Both the position numbers and the translations under genes were made by a program. This document shows positions 27,872-36,597 of a stretch of 64,000 nucleotides of DNA, one piece after another; position 1 is the stretch's first letter, and every line of letters starts with the position of its first letter. Under the pieces are notes generated by a model. It worked only from the letters and a program-made list of their open reading frames with translations, was not told the DNA's origin and did no database searches. This stretch comes from JAJDTQ01 sp963422385 (GTDB lineage Bacteria; Desulfobacterota; Binatia; UBA9968; JAJDTQ01), in contig OY729432.1 in assembly GCA_963422385.1 (NCBI GenBank), positions 496,001-560,000 of the forward strand, written 5' to 3'.

Positions 27872-29070
27872 ACCCGGCGAACGGCCCGCTCCACGGGGTC
27901 CGCGTGCTGGACCTGTCGCGGGTTCTCGCCGGCCCGTACTGCAGCATGTTCCTGGGCGATCTGGGAGCGGAGGTCGTCAAGATCGAGCAGCCCGGCACGG
28001 GGGACGACACGCGAAGCTGGGGGCCGCCGTTCCAGGGAGGCGAGAGCGCCTACTTCCTGTGCGTCAACCGCAACAAACGAAGCGTGACCCTGGATCTCAG
28101 GACCCCGGACGGCATCGACCTGCTCCGCCGGCTGGCCCGCGAGGCCGACGTGCTGATGGAGAACTTCCGGCCCGGGACGCTGGCGGGCTGGGGCCTCTCC
28201 GAAGCGGAGATCCGGCGACGAAACCCGCGGCTCATCTACGCGTCGCTTTCCGCCTTCGGCGCCAACGGACCCATGAAGGATCGGCCGGGGTACGACCTGG
28301 CGGTCCAGGCCTGGGGCGGCCTGATGAGCATCACCGGCGCCGCGGACGGCGAGCCGTCGAAGGTGGGAGTGGCCATCATCGACATCGTCGCGGGTCTCAT
28401 GCTGGGCAAATCCATCGCCGCGGCGCTGTATGCGCGGGAAAAGACCGGCGAGGGCCAAAGGATCGAAACATCCCTCATGGAAGCCCAAGTTGCCAGTCTG
28501 ATCAATGCCGGCAGCAACTATCTCGTGACCGGCAAGGCGCCGGGCCGGTGGGGTAACGCCCATCCCAACATCGTGCCCTACCAGAGCTTCGCGACGGCGG
28601 ACGGCCATCTGGTGGTCGCCGTGGCCAACGAGGCCATCTGGGCGCGGTTCTGCGACGGCGCCGGCAGACCGGAACTGGAGGCGGATCCCCGGTTTGACAC
28701 CAATGCGCACCGGGTGGAGAACCGGGACGCGATCATCGCCATCCTGGGAGAGATGTTTCGATCCCGGCCCGGCCAGGAGTGGATCGAGCTCATGAACCGC
28801 GCGGGCGTGCCCTGCTCCCCGGTCCAGGACATCTCGCAGGTGTTCAACTCCCCCCAGGTGCTCGCGACGGAGATGCTCCGGGAGATCGACCATCCCACGG
28901 CCGGGAAGGTGCGTATGGCCGGGTTGCCGGTGAAGTTCTCCGGAACTCCGGCTTCCATTCGTCTAGCGCCGCCGCTGCTGGGGGAGCACAACGACCAGGT
29001 GCTGCAGGACTGGCTGGAGCTGGACGATGCCGCGCTCGCCGACTTCCGGAGGAAGGGGACCCTTGGTTAA
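27868..29070 (+). CDS. CaiB/BaiF-family (class III) CoA-transferase
   Basis: A 400-residue class III CoA-transferase, which moves CoA between carboxylic acids through an aspartyl-anhydride intermediate. Motifs include RVLDLSRVLAGPYCSMFLGD and GAEVVKIEQPGTGD. The catalytic Asp is likely in DRPGYDLAVQAWGG (near residue 144-150). The start overlaps the CMD gene by ATGA and a MaoC hydratase gene follows after 21 bp. The set suggests activation and hydration of an enoyl-CoA intermediate. The natural CoA acceptor cannot be told. Confidence 0.94.
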   Translation: MNPANGPLHGVRVLDLSRVLAGPYCSMFLGDLGAEVVKIEQPGTGDDTRSWGPPFQGGESAYFLCVNRNKRSVTLDLRTPDGIDLLRRLAREADVLMENFRPGTLAGWGLSEAEIRRRNPRLIYASLSAFGANGPMKDRPGYDLAVQAWGGLMSITGAADGEPSKVGVAIIDIVAGLMLGKSIAAALYAREKTGEGQRIETSLMEAQVASLINAGSNYLVTGKAPGRWGNAHPNIVPYQSFATADGHLVVAVANEAIWARFCDGAGRPELEADPRFDTNAHRVENRDAIIAILGEMFRSRPGQEWIELMNRAGVPCSPVQDISQVFNSPQVLATEMLREIDHPTAGKVRMAGLPVKFSGTPASIRLAPPLLGEHNDQVLQDWLELDDAALADFRRKGTLG

Positions 29071-29091
29071 TTCCAAAACGGGGAATGAAAC

Positions 29092-29547
29092 ATGCAACAC
29101 GGAATGACATGGGAGGAATATCAGCCGGGCAACGTCCATAAAACCGCCCGGCGCACCGTCACGGAGACCGACGTGGTCCAGTTCGTCAGCCTGGCCGGTC
29201 TCATCGAACCCCTGTTCCTCGATGCCGAGTACATGCGGGACGAAACCGACTACGGCGGGCGCATCGCCCCCGGAAGCCTCACCTTCGCGCTGGCCGAGGG
29301 ACTGACCACCCAGACCGGGATGCTGCACCGCACGGGTCTGGCGTTCGTCGGCATCCTGGGCATGCGGCTGTTCCGGCCGGTCAAGGTCGGCGACACGATA
29401 GGCGTCGCGATCGAGGTGCTCGACAGCCGCCGGACCAAATCCCGCAACGCGGCCATCGTCCGTTGCCGGCACCTGGTAAAGAATCAGCGCGGCGAGACGG
29501 TCATGGAATATACGGTGGAACGGCTGATACGCGGCAAGGAGCCGTAG
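29092..29547 (+). CDS. MaoC-like hot-dog dehydratase
   Basis: A 151-residue hot-dog protein of the MaoC dehydratase type. The hydratase-2-like stretch reads YGGRIAPGSLTFALAEGL, where bacterial MaoC proteins usually have a catalytic His after Asp; here no His is seen at that place, so the activity may differ. Its stop codon lies inside a hairpin shared with the convergent Bug receptor gene. It is the last gene of the CMD-CaiB-MaoC operon. Confidence 0.88.
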   Translation: MQHGMTWEEYQPGNVHKTARRTVTETDVVQFVSLAGLIEPLFLDAEYMRDETDYGGRIAPGSLTFALAEGLTTQTGMLHRTGLAFVGILGMRLFRPVKVGDTIGVAIEVLDSRRTKSRNAAIVRCRHLVKNQRGETVMEYTVERLIRGKEP

Positions 29548-29574
29548 GGACGGATTTGAAACCCGCCCCTACGG
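29542..29574. terminator. Bidirectional hairpin between convergent genes
   Basis: CCGTAGGG (29542-29549) pairs with CCCTACGG (29567-29574), and an inner CGG (29551-29553) pairs with CCG (29563-29565) across one mismatch. The stem contains the stop codons of both convergent genes (29545-29547 and 29569-29571). The GTAGGGxCGG/CCGxCCCTAC palindrome resembles dispersed repeats seen in many GC-rich genomes. Confidence 0.6.
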
Positions 29575-30618
29575 CGTCCGAGCGTCCCCGCCCGGATCTT
29601 CGGGGAAGAGCACTTTCCTGAGCTGTACGATGAGCTTGGGACTCAGCTTGAAGAGTCCATGCACCGTCTTTTCGATCTCGGCCCCATCCAGCGGGCGGAT
29701 TTCCAGCCCCATACCGTTGGCGTCGGCGACGAACGACGGATCCGCCACGGTGTCGGCAAAGGCATTACGCAGCACCGCCACCTGCTCGTCCGGGGTTCCG
29801 GGCGGAAGCGAATAGGCGCGCGCGATCTTCGCGGGATCATGAACGCCGTACAGGATCAGGAAGCGGGCCTCACGGGACTTGGTCAGGTCCAGGGCGTTGG
29901 GCACCGAGGGCAGGTCGGGATGGGGCATCGTCATTGCCTGCAGCACCACCTTGCCGCTCCTGGCGGCCAACATTTTCTGCCACGCCTTCCTGACCGCCTG
30001 CCAGTACCAGCAGGTGCCCTGCACTTCCTGGTTCGCGGCAGCCAGACGCGCGTTCACCGGACCCCTGTATCCGTCGATGACCTTGATGGGCAGGCCAAGG
30101 GCGGCACCGAAAACACGCGGCATGTTGGCGGCGGTGTCATTGCGGCCGACCACTCCCAGCTTGACGGGCTTCTTGGCGCCGGCCCAAGCCGCCAAGTCGC
30201 CGATGCCGCTCGCCTTGGTCAGCACGCAGACGGGATGCAGGGTCGTTATCGCGCCCACCCAGGCGAACCGCCGTGTATCAAGCTTCACTTCCTTGCTGCC
30301 GAATATCTGCTTGTGGATGAGACCGCCCGCCCAGTTCCCCACCGTTCGTCCGTCGGGCTTGGCAGTGCGGTAGATGTACTCGGCGGCGACGCTGCCGCCG
30401 CCCCCGACCATGTTCCTCACCACGACGTGGGGCCGGTCCGGCAGATGGCGACCGATGTGTCTGGCCAGAGTGCGGGTGTAGTTGTCGAAGACGCTCCCGG
30501 CTCCCGCCCCGACGATGAAGGTCAGGGGGCGCTGCTGCGCCAACGCGTGGTCATTGAAAGCCCGCGGGAGCGTCAGCAGCAACGCTGCAACCAAAAGGCC
30601 GCTGGAGAGAATCGCCAC
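29569..30618 (-). CDS. Bug-family (TctC-like) tripartite tricarboxylate transporter substrate-binding protein
   Basis: A 349-residue periplasmic receptor. The first 28 residues form a signal peptide (hydrophobic core LLVAALLLTLP, then a cleavage-like ALA-QQ). The mature part has the Bug-fold ligand loops: FIVGAGAGSVFDNYTRTLARHI and VRNMVGGGGSVAAEYIY. No permease gene is adjacent on the same strand; the TctA-TctB gene is about 1.3 kb away with an LLM gene between. It may share that permease or serve as an orphan receptor. Confidence 0.87.
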   Translation of the reverse strand: MAILSSGLLVAALLLTLPRAFNDHALAQQRPLTFIVGAGAGSVFDNYTRTLARHIGRHLPDRPHVVVRNMVGGGGSVAAEYIYRTAKPDGRTVGNWAGGLIHKQIFGSKEVKLDTRRFAWVGAITTLHPVCVLTKASGIGDLAAWAGAKKPVKLGVVGRNDTAANMPRVFGAALGLPIKVIDGYRGPVNARLAAANQEVQGTCWYWQAVRKAWQKMLAARSGKVVLQAMTMPHPDLPSVPNALDLTKSREARFLILYGVHDPAKIARAYSLPPGTPDEQVAVLRNAFADTVADPSFVADANGMGLEIRPLDGAEIEKTVHGLFKLSPKLIVQLRKVLFPEDPGGDARTP

Positions 30619-30656
30619 GGTTGTCCACCTCGCGGCATGAACCCGGGTACGGCGGC

Positions 30657-31799
30657 TCAGGCGCCGTTCAGTCGTGGCATGACCTCCTTGTGAAAGAGGT
30701 TCAGGGAATCGATCACCTTGTCGTGGGCGAGGTTGCCGATATGGAACATACCCATGAAGTGCTCGGCGCCGATCTGGCTCATCTGCCGGTTGACCTGCCG
30801 AGCCACGGTGTCGGGACTGCCGGCGATGACGAACCCCGTCTCAAGGAGTTCCTCCCAACTCATGGGATGGAAGTTGACCCGCTCCTGGTTGCCTTCGCGG
30901 AAGTAGTTGAAGGACTTGGCGCTGACCATGGCTTCCTTCACTTTTCGCTGATCGATGGCGACGTCCGTCCTGGCTTCGTTGAAGCCGCGGTTCCACAGCG
31001 TGAAGAAATACCTCAACGGCGGCTCCGCAACGGACCGGGCCTGCTCGTCGGTCTCGCCCACGTAGATGTGACGGCACAGGACGAACTTGTCGGGTCCGCT
31101 CTCCCACCCGTCCTCCTTCGCCACGCTGCGGTAGTAGTTGAAAGTGTCCTCGATCTGGTCGTTGGTCTGGTACACCTGCGCGATGGGGATCTTGCGCTTC
31201 ACGCACCATTCGATGGACTCGGCGCTACGCGCCGCCACCCAGATCGGCGGGTGCGGTTGCTGCACCGGCCGTGGCCAGATGGCGCAGTTCTCGAACTGGA
31301 AGAACTCGCCCTGGTAGCTCCAGACCGGTTCGGTCCAGGCGGTCATGATGACGTCGAATGCTTCCCCGAACCGCCCCCGGGACTCCTGGGGCTTGACGTT
31401 GTACCACAGATACTCGGAGGGGATGCCCCGGACGAATCCCGCGATGAGGCGCCCTTCGGACAGGCAGTCGAGCATGGCATACTCTTCGGCCACGCGCACG
31501 GGGTGCTGCCGTAGCGGCAGGATGTTGCCGAGGACGCCGATCTTCATCCGTTCGGTCTTCTGGCTCAGGGCCGCGGCAATGAGATTGGGCGACGGCATGG
31601 TGCCGTAGGCGCTGTAGTGATGCTCGTTGAACACCACCCCCTCGAACCCCAGCTCCTCGCAATAGGCCATCTCTTCCAGGTGCTCCCGATAGTTGCGCGA
31701 GCCAATCGGCGGATCGAAGTAGGTGCTCGGTACGGGGGTGCCCGGGACATCCTCAGGAACTTCAGGATAGGCCAGCAGGTCGAAGTTGTATACTTTCAT
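30657..31799 (-). CDS. LLM-class flavin-dependent oxidoreductase (luciferase-like)
   Basis: A 380-residue luciferase-like monooxygenase. Motifs include LGFEGVVFNEHHYSAYG, IGVLGNILPLRQHPVRVAEE and SEGRLIAGFVRGIPSEYLWY. The C-terminal GSPDTVARQVN segment and FHKEVMP end are typical. The chosen ATG at 31799 has AAAGGAG ten bases upstream; the longer frame starting at 31850 adds 17 unconserved residues. It lies between the two TTT loci on the same strand, so it may act on a compound imported by those transporters. Confidence 0.92.
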   Translation of the reverse strand: MKVYNFDLLAYPEVPEDVPGTPVPSTYFDPPIGSRNYREHLEEMAYCEELGFEGVVFNEHHYSAYGTMPSPNLIAAALSQKTERMKIGVLGNILPLRQHPVRVAEEYAMLDCLSEGRLIAGFVRGIPSEYLWYNVKPQESRGRFGEAFDVIMTAWTEPVWSYQGEFFQFENCAIWPRPVQQPHPPIWVAARSAESIEWCVKRKIPIAQVYQTNDQIEDTFNYYRSVAKEDGWESGPDKFVLCRHIYVGETDEQARSVAEPPLRYFFTLWNRGFNEARTDVAIDQRKVKEAMVSAKSFNYFREGNQERVNFHPMSWEELLETGFVIAGSPDTVARQVNRQMSQIGAEHFMGMFHIGNLAHDKVIDSLNLFHKEVMPRLNGA

Positions 31800-31922
31800 G
31801 AGGGCCGATTCTCCTTTGCCAGATGCCTTGTCACCGGGCGGTGAGGCCATCGGAACCGAAGGGACAGCCTAGTCCCATCCCTCGGCCACTGTCAATCACG
31901 GCGCGGGACTCACGGCCGCGGA

Positions 31923-33947
31923 CTATCCCGTGAACATCTCGATGAGCGTTCCCGGTGGAAACGGAAGCGCTAACGAGTACTCGAAGACCGCGTGGAACCC
32001 CGCCCAGCCGAGCAGCGTCAGCAAGACGCTGGTGGACCACTTCTCCCCGGCCCCCACCTTGAGAAAGAGGAACGTACACAGCGGAACCGTGACGGGGAAA
32101 CCGAGCAGCCAGATGGAAACGAAGAAACCGAGAATCCAGCCGACGATGGCAAGCGTGCGCTGGACCACTTCCGGTTCCGTTCCCTCGGACGGCACCCCTG
32201 CTTTCCGCTTCCTCAAGAACCCCATGACGTCGATCTCGAGTTGCGCCAGGGCGAGCACGATCCCGGGAAAGCCGATGACCCAGGGGAAAAGGCTGGCACG
32301 AAAGCCCCATTCCCTGGCCTGCCACACGCCCCAGGCGAATCCGGCCAGGATCACCAGCGTGAAAATCACGTGCCAGACGCTTAGGGGCCTGGGGGCTTCG
32401 ACGGTCTCCATTTCCGGTACCGGAACGGACGCGGGCGCGTCTCCGGCGGATTCCCGCCTGGCGTCACGCCGCCGCTGGTAGACCGGGTAGAGGATGCCCG
32501 CCAGGATGATTGCCCCGATGGTCAGCACCCCCGGGAAGCCCACCCAGCCCCAGCCGTAGTTGTCGGTGGCGAGGAACAGGTTCTTTTCCGCCAACGAGCC
32601 CAGCACCAGCCCCAGCAGGAGCGGCGGGCGCGGCCAGTCGAGATGCACCATGACCCAGCCCAGCAATCCGAAGGCCAGCACCACGATGAGGTCCTCGAAC
32701 GCATTGTTCTGGGCGAAGCCGCCGAGGTAGATGAGCACCAGGAGGAACGGCAGGACCAGGCTGCCGCGCACCTCGGTGATGCGCGCCAGTTGCTTGAGAA
32801 AGATGAAACAGATGGAAACGGTGATGATGTTCGAAACGACGACGATCCACACGAACGAGAACGTGAGATCGAGGAACCCTCCCTGGCTGGCAGGCATCAG
32901 CATCGGGGGGCCGGGCACGAGACCCTGGATGATGAAGGCTCCCAGCAGGATGGCCATGGTGACGCTGCCCGGGACCCCGAATGCGATGGTGGGCACCAAG
33001 GCGCCGCCGAGGTTCGAGTTGTTGGCCGCGCCCGGTCCCAGGACCCCTTCCACCGCACCCTTGCCGAAGCGCTCCTTGTCGGGGGACGTCTGCACCGCGT
33101 GGGCGTAGGCGACCCACTGCGACACCGCGCCGCCCATTCCCGGAATGATCCCGATGTAGGTCCCGATGGCGCTGCACCGCAGCACCAAAGCCCAGTGGCG
33201 GAAGGTGTCCTTGACACCTTCCATGACGCCGCCCAGCTTCTCGACCTTCCCCTCCGCGATGCTGGAACCCTTGACCGAGAGATCGATGACCTCCGGGATC
33301 GCGAACAGGCCGAGGGTCACGGGGACCAGCTTGATGCCGTCCCAGAGATAGAGGTTGTCGAAGGTAAAACGCTCGATGCCGGATATCGGATCGAGCCCCA
33401 CGGTGGCGAGCATGAGCCCTATGGCCGCAGCGGTGAGGCCCCGGATGATGGCCTCGCCGCTGAGGGATGCCAGGAAGGTAACCCCCAGGAGCGCCAGCAT
33501 GAAGAATTCGGGCGAGCCGATGGCGAGCACCAGCGGACGGACGATGGGGATGGCCAGGGCCAGCGCGAAGGCGCCGAAGACGGCGCCCACCAGCGAGCTC
33601 ATGAGCGATGCGCCCAGGGCGCGCCCGGCCTCGCCCTTCTTGGCCATGGGGTGGCCGTCCACGATGGTGGACGCGGTTATGGCCTCGCCCGGAATGCCGA
33701 ACAGGATGGAGGTGATGTCTCCGGTGGTTGCCGTCACCGCGGACATGCCCAGCAGGAAGGCAAAGGCTTCCACCGCCTCCATCTTGAAGATGAACGGCAG
33801 CATCAGCGCCAACGTGACCGGGCCGCCGAGTCCGGGCAGAATGCCCACGGCGAAGCCGATCACGATGCCCAGCATCATGAGCGTGAAGGTCGTAGCCGTG
33901 AAAACTTGTGCCAAGCCTCCTGCAAAGGCCTGAAGCATTTCACCCAT
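31923..33947 (-). CDS. Fused TctA-TctB tripartite tricarboxylate transporter membrane protein
   Basis: A 674-residue membrane protein. Residues about 1-500 are a TctA large permease with many hydrophobic segments (for example GILPGLGGPVTLALMLPF, GIIPGMGGAVSQWVAYAHA, both signature loops). After a hydrophilic linker (about 500-525, rich in Ala, Val and Pro) a second block of four hydrophobic segments follows, ending LVLPFPPGTLIEMF-like, which corresponds to the small TctB subunit. Usually these are separate genes. The receptor gene upstream (34176-35210) is the probable partner. Transport is normally driven by a cation gradient. Confidence 0.93.
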   Translation of the reverse strand: MGEMLQAFAGGLAQVFTATTFTLMMLGIVIGFAVGILPGLGGPVTLALMLPFIFKMEAVEAFAFLLGMSAVTATTGDITSILFGIPGEAITASTIVDGHPMAKKGEAGRALGASLMSSLVGAVFGAFALALAIPIVRPLVLAIGSPEFFMLALLGVTFLASLSGEAIIRGLTAAAIGLMLATVGLDPISGIERFTFDNLYLWDGIKLVPVTLGLFAIPEVIDLSVKGSSIAEGKVEKLGGVMEGVKDTFRHWALVLRCSAIGTYIGIIPGMGGAVSQWVAYAHAVQTSPDKERFGKGAVEGVLGPGAANNSNLGGALVPTIAFGVPGSVTMAILLGAFIIQGLVPGPPMLMPASQGGFLDLTFSFVWIVVVSNIITVSICFIFLKQLARITEVRGSLVLPFLLVLIYLGGFAQNNAFEDLIVVLAFGLLGWVMVHLDWPRPPLLLGLVLGSLAEKNLFLATDNYGWGWVGFPGVLTIGAIILAGILYPVYQRRRDARRESAGDAPASVPVPEMETVEAPRPLSVWHVIFTLVILAGFAWGVWQAREWGFRASLFPWVIGFPGIVLALAQLEIDVMGFLRKRKAGVPSEGTEPEVVQRTLAIVGWILGFFVSIWLLGFPVTVPLCTFLFLKVGAGEKWSTSVLLTLLGWAGFHAVFEYSLALPFPPGTLIEMFTG

Positions 33948-34116
33948 GATCCCTGACTTTCGGTGAAGAGAGGTGAACCCGGATCAAAGGGAGTGCCCGG
34001 GTAACCGATCCGGATTGATCAGGAGAATACCAATCAAGACAACGCCGCGCGCCATCCGGCGCGACGTACCGGACGGCTGTCCGCCAGGCCAGCCGATCCG
34101 ACACACGCGGACGGAA

Positions 34117-34154
34117 CCGTTTCCCGGCCGCGCTCGGGCGCGGCCGGGAAACGG
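34117..34154 (-). promoter_or_regulatory. Perfect 17-bp hairpin between receptor and permease genes
   Basis: Positions 34117-34133 and 34138-34154 are perfect inverted repeats with a TCGG loop (CCGA on the sense strand). The stem begins 21 bases after the receptor stop codon and precedes the TctA-TctB gene by about 170 bases. It has no T-run, so I read it as an mRNA-stabilising or partial attenuation element that keeps receptor expression above permease expression. Confidence 0.6.
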
Positions 34155-34175
34155 TCTCCTCCATCCGATGCGTAG

Positions 34176-35210
34176 CTACTTCTTCGGCAAGAGGACTTCC
34201 TTCAACAAGGACAACGTGTCGGGACTCATGTTGTAGAGCCCCTTCATTTTCTTCGCCACCCAGTTGCCGTCGTTCGGGTTCAACTCCAGCTTCGACTTGT
34301 TGGCGTTGGCGATCAGTTCAGGATCCTTCAAGGTAGCCATGAACGCCGTCTGGAGCGTCTTGACCCGGTCCGCGGGTACTCCCGGCGGCAGGCTGTAGGG
34401 CCGCGATATGGCGCGGTAAACGTCGGCGGCCACCTGCAGAAGCTTCTTGCCGGTGTCGTCCTTGGCCAACTTGGTCGCCAGGGCCACGTTCTGGAGTTCC
34501 GGGTGCTTGTCGGGACCCACCTGCAGGATAGGCTTGACGTTGCCGCTCTCGATGCCCTGCCGCCAGGTCGGCTTGATGGACTGCCACGCCCAGCAGCCGC
34601 CGTCTATCTCGCCCTTCTCCGCCGATACCCGGATGATCGCGGTGCCGCCGTAACCCTCGATGATCTGCATCGGCAGGCCGGTTGCGGCCTTGAGCAGCTT
34701 GGGCACGTCATCGGTGGTCGAGCCCGGTGCGGTGGCTCCGATCTTGATCGGCCTCTTGGAGTTGATCCAATCGTCGATGCTGTTGATGCCGCTGGCCTTG
34801 GTGAGCGCGCAGGTGTTGTCGTCGGTGGACGGGACACCCAGCCAGTTGAACTTGCGGCCGTCGAACTTGATGCCCTTCTTGCCGAGAACGTGCTGCAGCA
34901 CCAGCGGGCCGATCCAGTTGCCGATGGTCAGGCCGTCCGGCTTGGCCCTGTTGAAGATGTAGTTGGCGGCGATCATGCTGCCGGCGCCGGTCCTGTTCTG
35001 AACCACGGTCCTGGGATTGCCGGGCACATGCTTGCCGAAGTGGCGGGCGATGAGCCGGGTGTAGGTGTCGAAGCCACCGCCCGGCGAGAACCCGACCACG
35101 AAACGAATGGTCTTGCCCTTGAAGAAATCGTCCGCTCCCAGGGAGAGCGACGGAACCAGCGCAAGGACAAGCGCCGAAAGCATGACGATACGGATAAACC
35201 GACTGACCAT
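34176..35210 (-). CDS. TTT-family substrate-binding protein (TctC/Bug)
   Basis: A 344-residue periplasmic solute receptor with a clear signal peptide (about residues 1-25, core IVMLSALVLALVPSLSLG, ending at an A-D-D site). Bug-fold loops read FVVGFSPGGGFDTYTRLIARHF and VQNRTGAGSMIAANYIF. AGGAGG precedes ATG 35210. It is upstream of the fused TctA-TctB permease, from which it is separated by a strong hairpin. The two receptors of this window are only moderately alike, so they probably bind different carboxylates. Confidence 0.92.
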   Translation of the reverse strand: MVSRFIRIVMLSALVLALVPSLSLGADDFFKGKTIRFVVGFSPGGGFDTYTRLIARHFGKHVPGNPRTVVQNRTGAGSMIAANYIFNRAKPDGLTIGNWIGPLVLQHVLGKKGIKFDGRKFNWLGVPSTDDNTCALTKASGINSIDDWINSKRPIKIGATAPGSTTDDVPKLLKAATGLPMQIIEGYGGTAIIRVSAEKGEIDGGCWAWQSIKPTWRQGIESGNVKPILQVGPDKHPELQNVALATKLAKDDTGKKLLQVAADVYRAISRPYSLPPGVPADRVKTLQTAFMATLKDPELIANANKSKLELNPNDGNWVAKKMKGLYNMSPDTLSLLKEVLLPKK

Positions 35211-35346
35211 AACGAGCCTCCTAAGCTTTTGTCTTTGTGAGACAACCCTTTGGCATCAAACGGTCTTTGTTCCACAAATCCGGGCCAAAGAAAAGGGCGG
35301 GCGGGAGAAATTCACCACCGCATGACGGCCAAGTCTCTCCCGGGGG

Positions 35347-35390
35347 TTGACGCCGGCGCCGGAATGCATTAACTCTAGCGAACGATCGTT
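35347..35390 (+). promoter_or_regulatory. Candidate promoter and 10-bp palindromic operator of the diiron-oxygenase operon
   Basis: TTGACG (35347-35352), 17 bp, then TAACTC (35370-35375) gives a weak sigma-70 promoter. The perfect palindrome AACGATCGTT lies at 35381-35390, over the predicted transcription start. Such a site could bind a TetR- or LysR-type repressor. The ATG at 35423 follows about 40 bases later. Confidence 0.4.
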
Positions 35391-35422
35391 TGAAAAACTA
35401 TAAGAAACAGGGGGTCACGGAG

Positions 35423-36523
35423 ATGACGAGGATATCGACTTTCGACGACTGGATCGACTGCTTCAAGGAATGGCAGAAGGACATCGGCTATGACGCCGAC
35501 CTGCTGGGAGACTACAAGTTCGAGACCAGGCTCGGCGACGTACACACCGACGACATCGAGTTCGGCGACTACCAGGGGCAGTCCAAATGGAAGCGGGTGG
35601 GGCAGATTCCGAACCAGTCCATCCGCGACGCGTTGCTCACCCTCATCGTCTATCAGGGCGACACCGAGTTCGCTTCGGTCGAGCAGCAGAGGAACCTGCT
35701 GGACAACGCCCCCACCGATTACGACCGCCAGGCGCTGATACGGGTCAACAGCGACGAGATGCGGCACGGTTGGCAGATGTGCTACCTGCTGGTGAAGTAC
35801 TTCGGCGATACCGGCAAGCTCGAGGCGCGAAAGCTGCTGGAGCGTCGGGCCAGCGAGCAGAAGCGCCTGCTGGGGTCGTTCAACGAGCCCGTGAACAACT
35901 GGCTGGATTTCTTCACCTACACACAGTTCGTGGACCGGGACGGCAAGTTCCAGCTCACCATGCTCAGCCACTCGGCCTTCGCCCCGCTGGCGCGCAGCGT
36001 GTCGGCCATGCTCAAGGAAGAGTTCTTCCACATGTTCACCGGGAATACCGGCCTCACCCGCATCGTCAGGGCGAACCGAATCCCCCTCCCCATCATCCAG
36101 AAGTACTTCAACAAGTGGCTGTCCACGGCCTACGACCTCTTCGGCACCGACCACTCCTCGTCGGCCCAGTGGGCTTACGTGTGGGGCATCAAGGGTCGTT
36201 TCGACGAGGCTACCGCCGAGGGACCCGCGGACAAGGAAAAGCTCAACGAGCTCTCCCGGACGCACTATCTCAACGAATGCCGGGGGCTGGTGGACAACCT
36301 CAACAACTTCATCCCCGAGGGCGAGCCCAACCTCAGGGTTCCGGACGTCACGTTCAACCGCTCCATCGGCGACCACGCGGGCATGCGGTACAGCGTCGAC
36401 GGGGATTTGCTCTCCGAGACGGAATATGAGAAACATCTGTCCGAGGTGCTTCCCGGCGTCGAGGACGAGCGCATCCTGAACGAGATCTTCAAGGACAAGG
36501 ACTGGGTCCTTCAAATGAACTAG
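35423..36523 (+). CDS. BoxB/PaaA-like diiron oxygenase
   Basis: A 366-residue soluble ferritin-fold oxygenase of the phenylacetyl-CoA/benzoyl-CoA epoxidase class. E-x-x-H iron motifs are DEMRH (near residue 111) and LKEEFFHMF (near residue 195), with an upstream Glu in QGDTEFASVE. The region NNWLDFFTYTQFVDRDGKFQL closely follows the BoxB pattern. It is about 100 residues shorter than typical BoxB. ATG 35423 is preferred over a TTG at 35390. The next two genes encode NuoE-like and NuoF-like proteins that could deliver electrons from NADH. The substrate might be a CoA thioester or a free aromatic or aliphatic compound. Confidence 0.85.
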   Translation: MTRISTFDDWIDCFKEWQKDIGYDADLLGDYKFETRLGDVHTDDIEFGDYQGQSKWKRVGQIPNQSIRDALLTLIVYQGDTEFASVEQQRNLLDNAPTDYDRQALIRVNSDEMRHGWQMCYLLVKYFGDTGKLEARKLLERRASEQKRLLGSFNEPVNNWLDFFTYTQFVDRDGKFQLTMLSHSAFAPLARSVSAMLKEEFFHMFTGNTGLTRIVRANRIPLPIIQKYFNKWLSTAYDLFGTDHSSSAQWAYVWGIKGRFDEATAEGPADKEKLNELSRTHYLNECRGLVDNLNNFIPEGEPNLRVPDVTFNRSIGDHAGMRYSVDGDLLSETEYEKHLSEVLPGVEDERILNEIFKDKDWVLQMN

Positions 36524-36542
36524 TCCCCGCCTCGTTGCCGAG

Positions 36543-36568
36543 GGCCGCGGTCTCCGAATGCCGCGGCC
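36543..36568 (+). promoter_or_regulatory. Hairpin between the oxygenase and the NuoE-like gene
   Basis: GGCCGCGG (36543-36550) and CCGCGGCC (36561-36568) form an 8-bp perfect stem with a 10-base loop, followed by TGTTTCCC. It lies 20 bases after the oxygenase stop. It could be a partial terminator giving more oxygenase than reductase. Confidence 0.45.
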
Positions 36569-36597
36569 TGTTTCCCTCTGCCGGTAAGGAGAACCCT

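Noticed and set aside
32643..33956. A 437-codon plus-strand frame opposite the TctA-TctB gene
   Set aside because: It has no recognisable domain and low-complexity composition; the minus-strand gene has clear family motifs.
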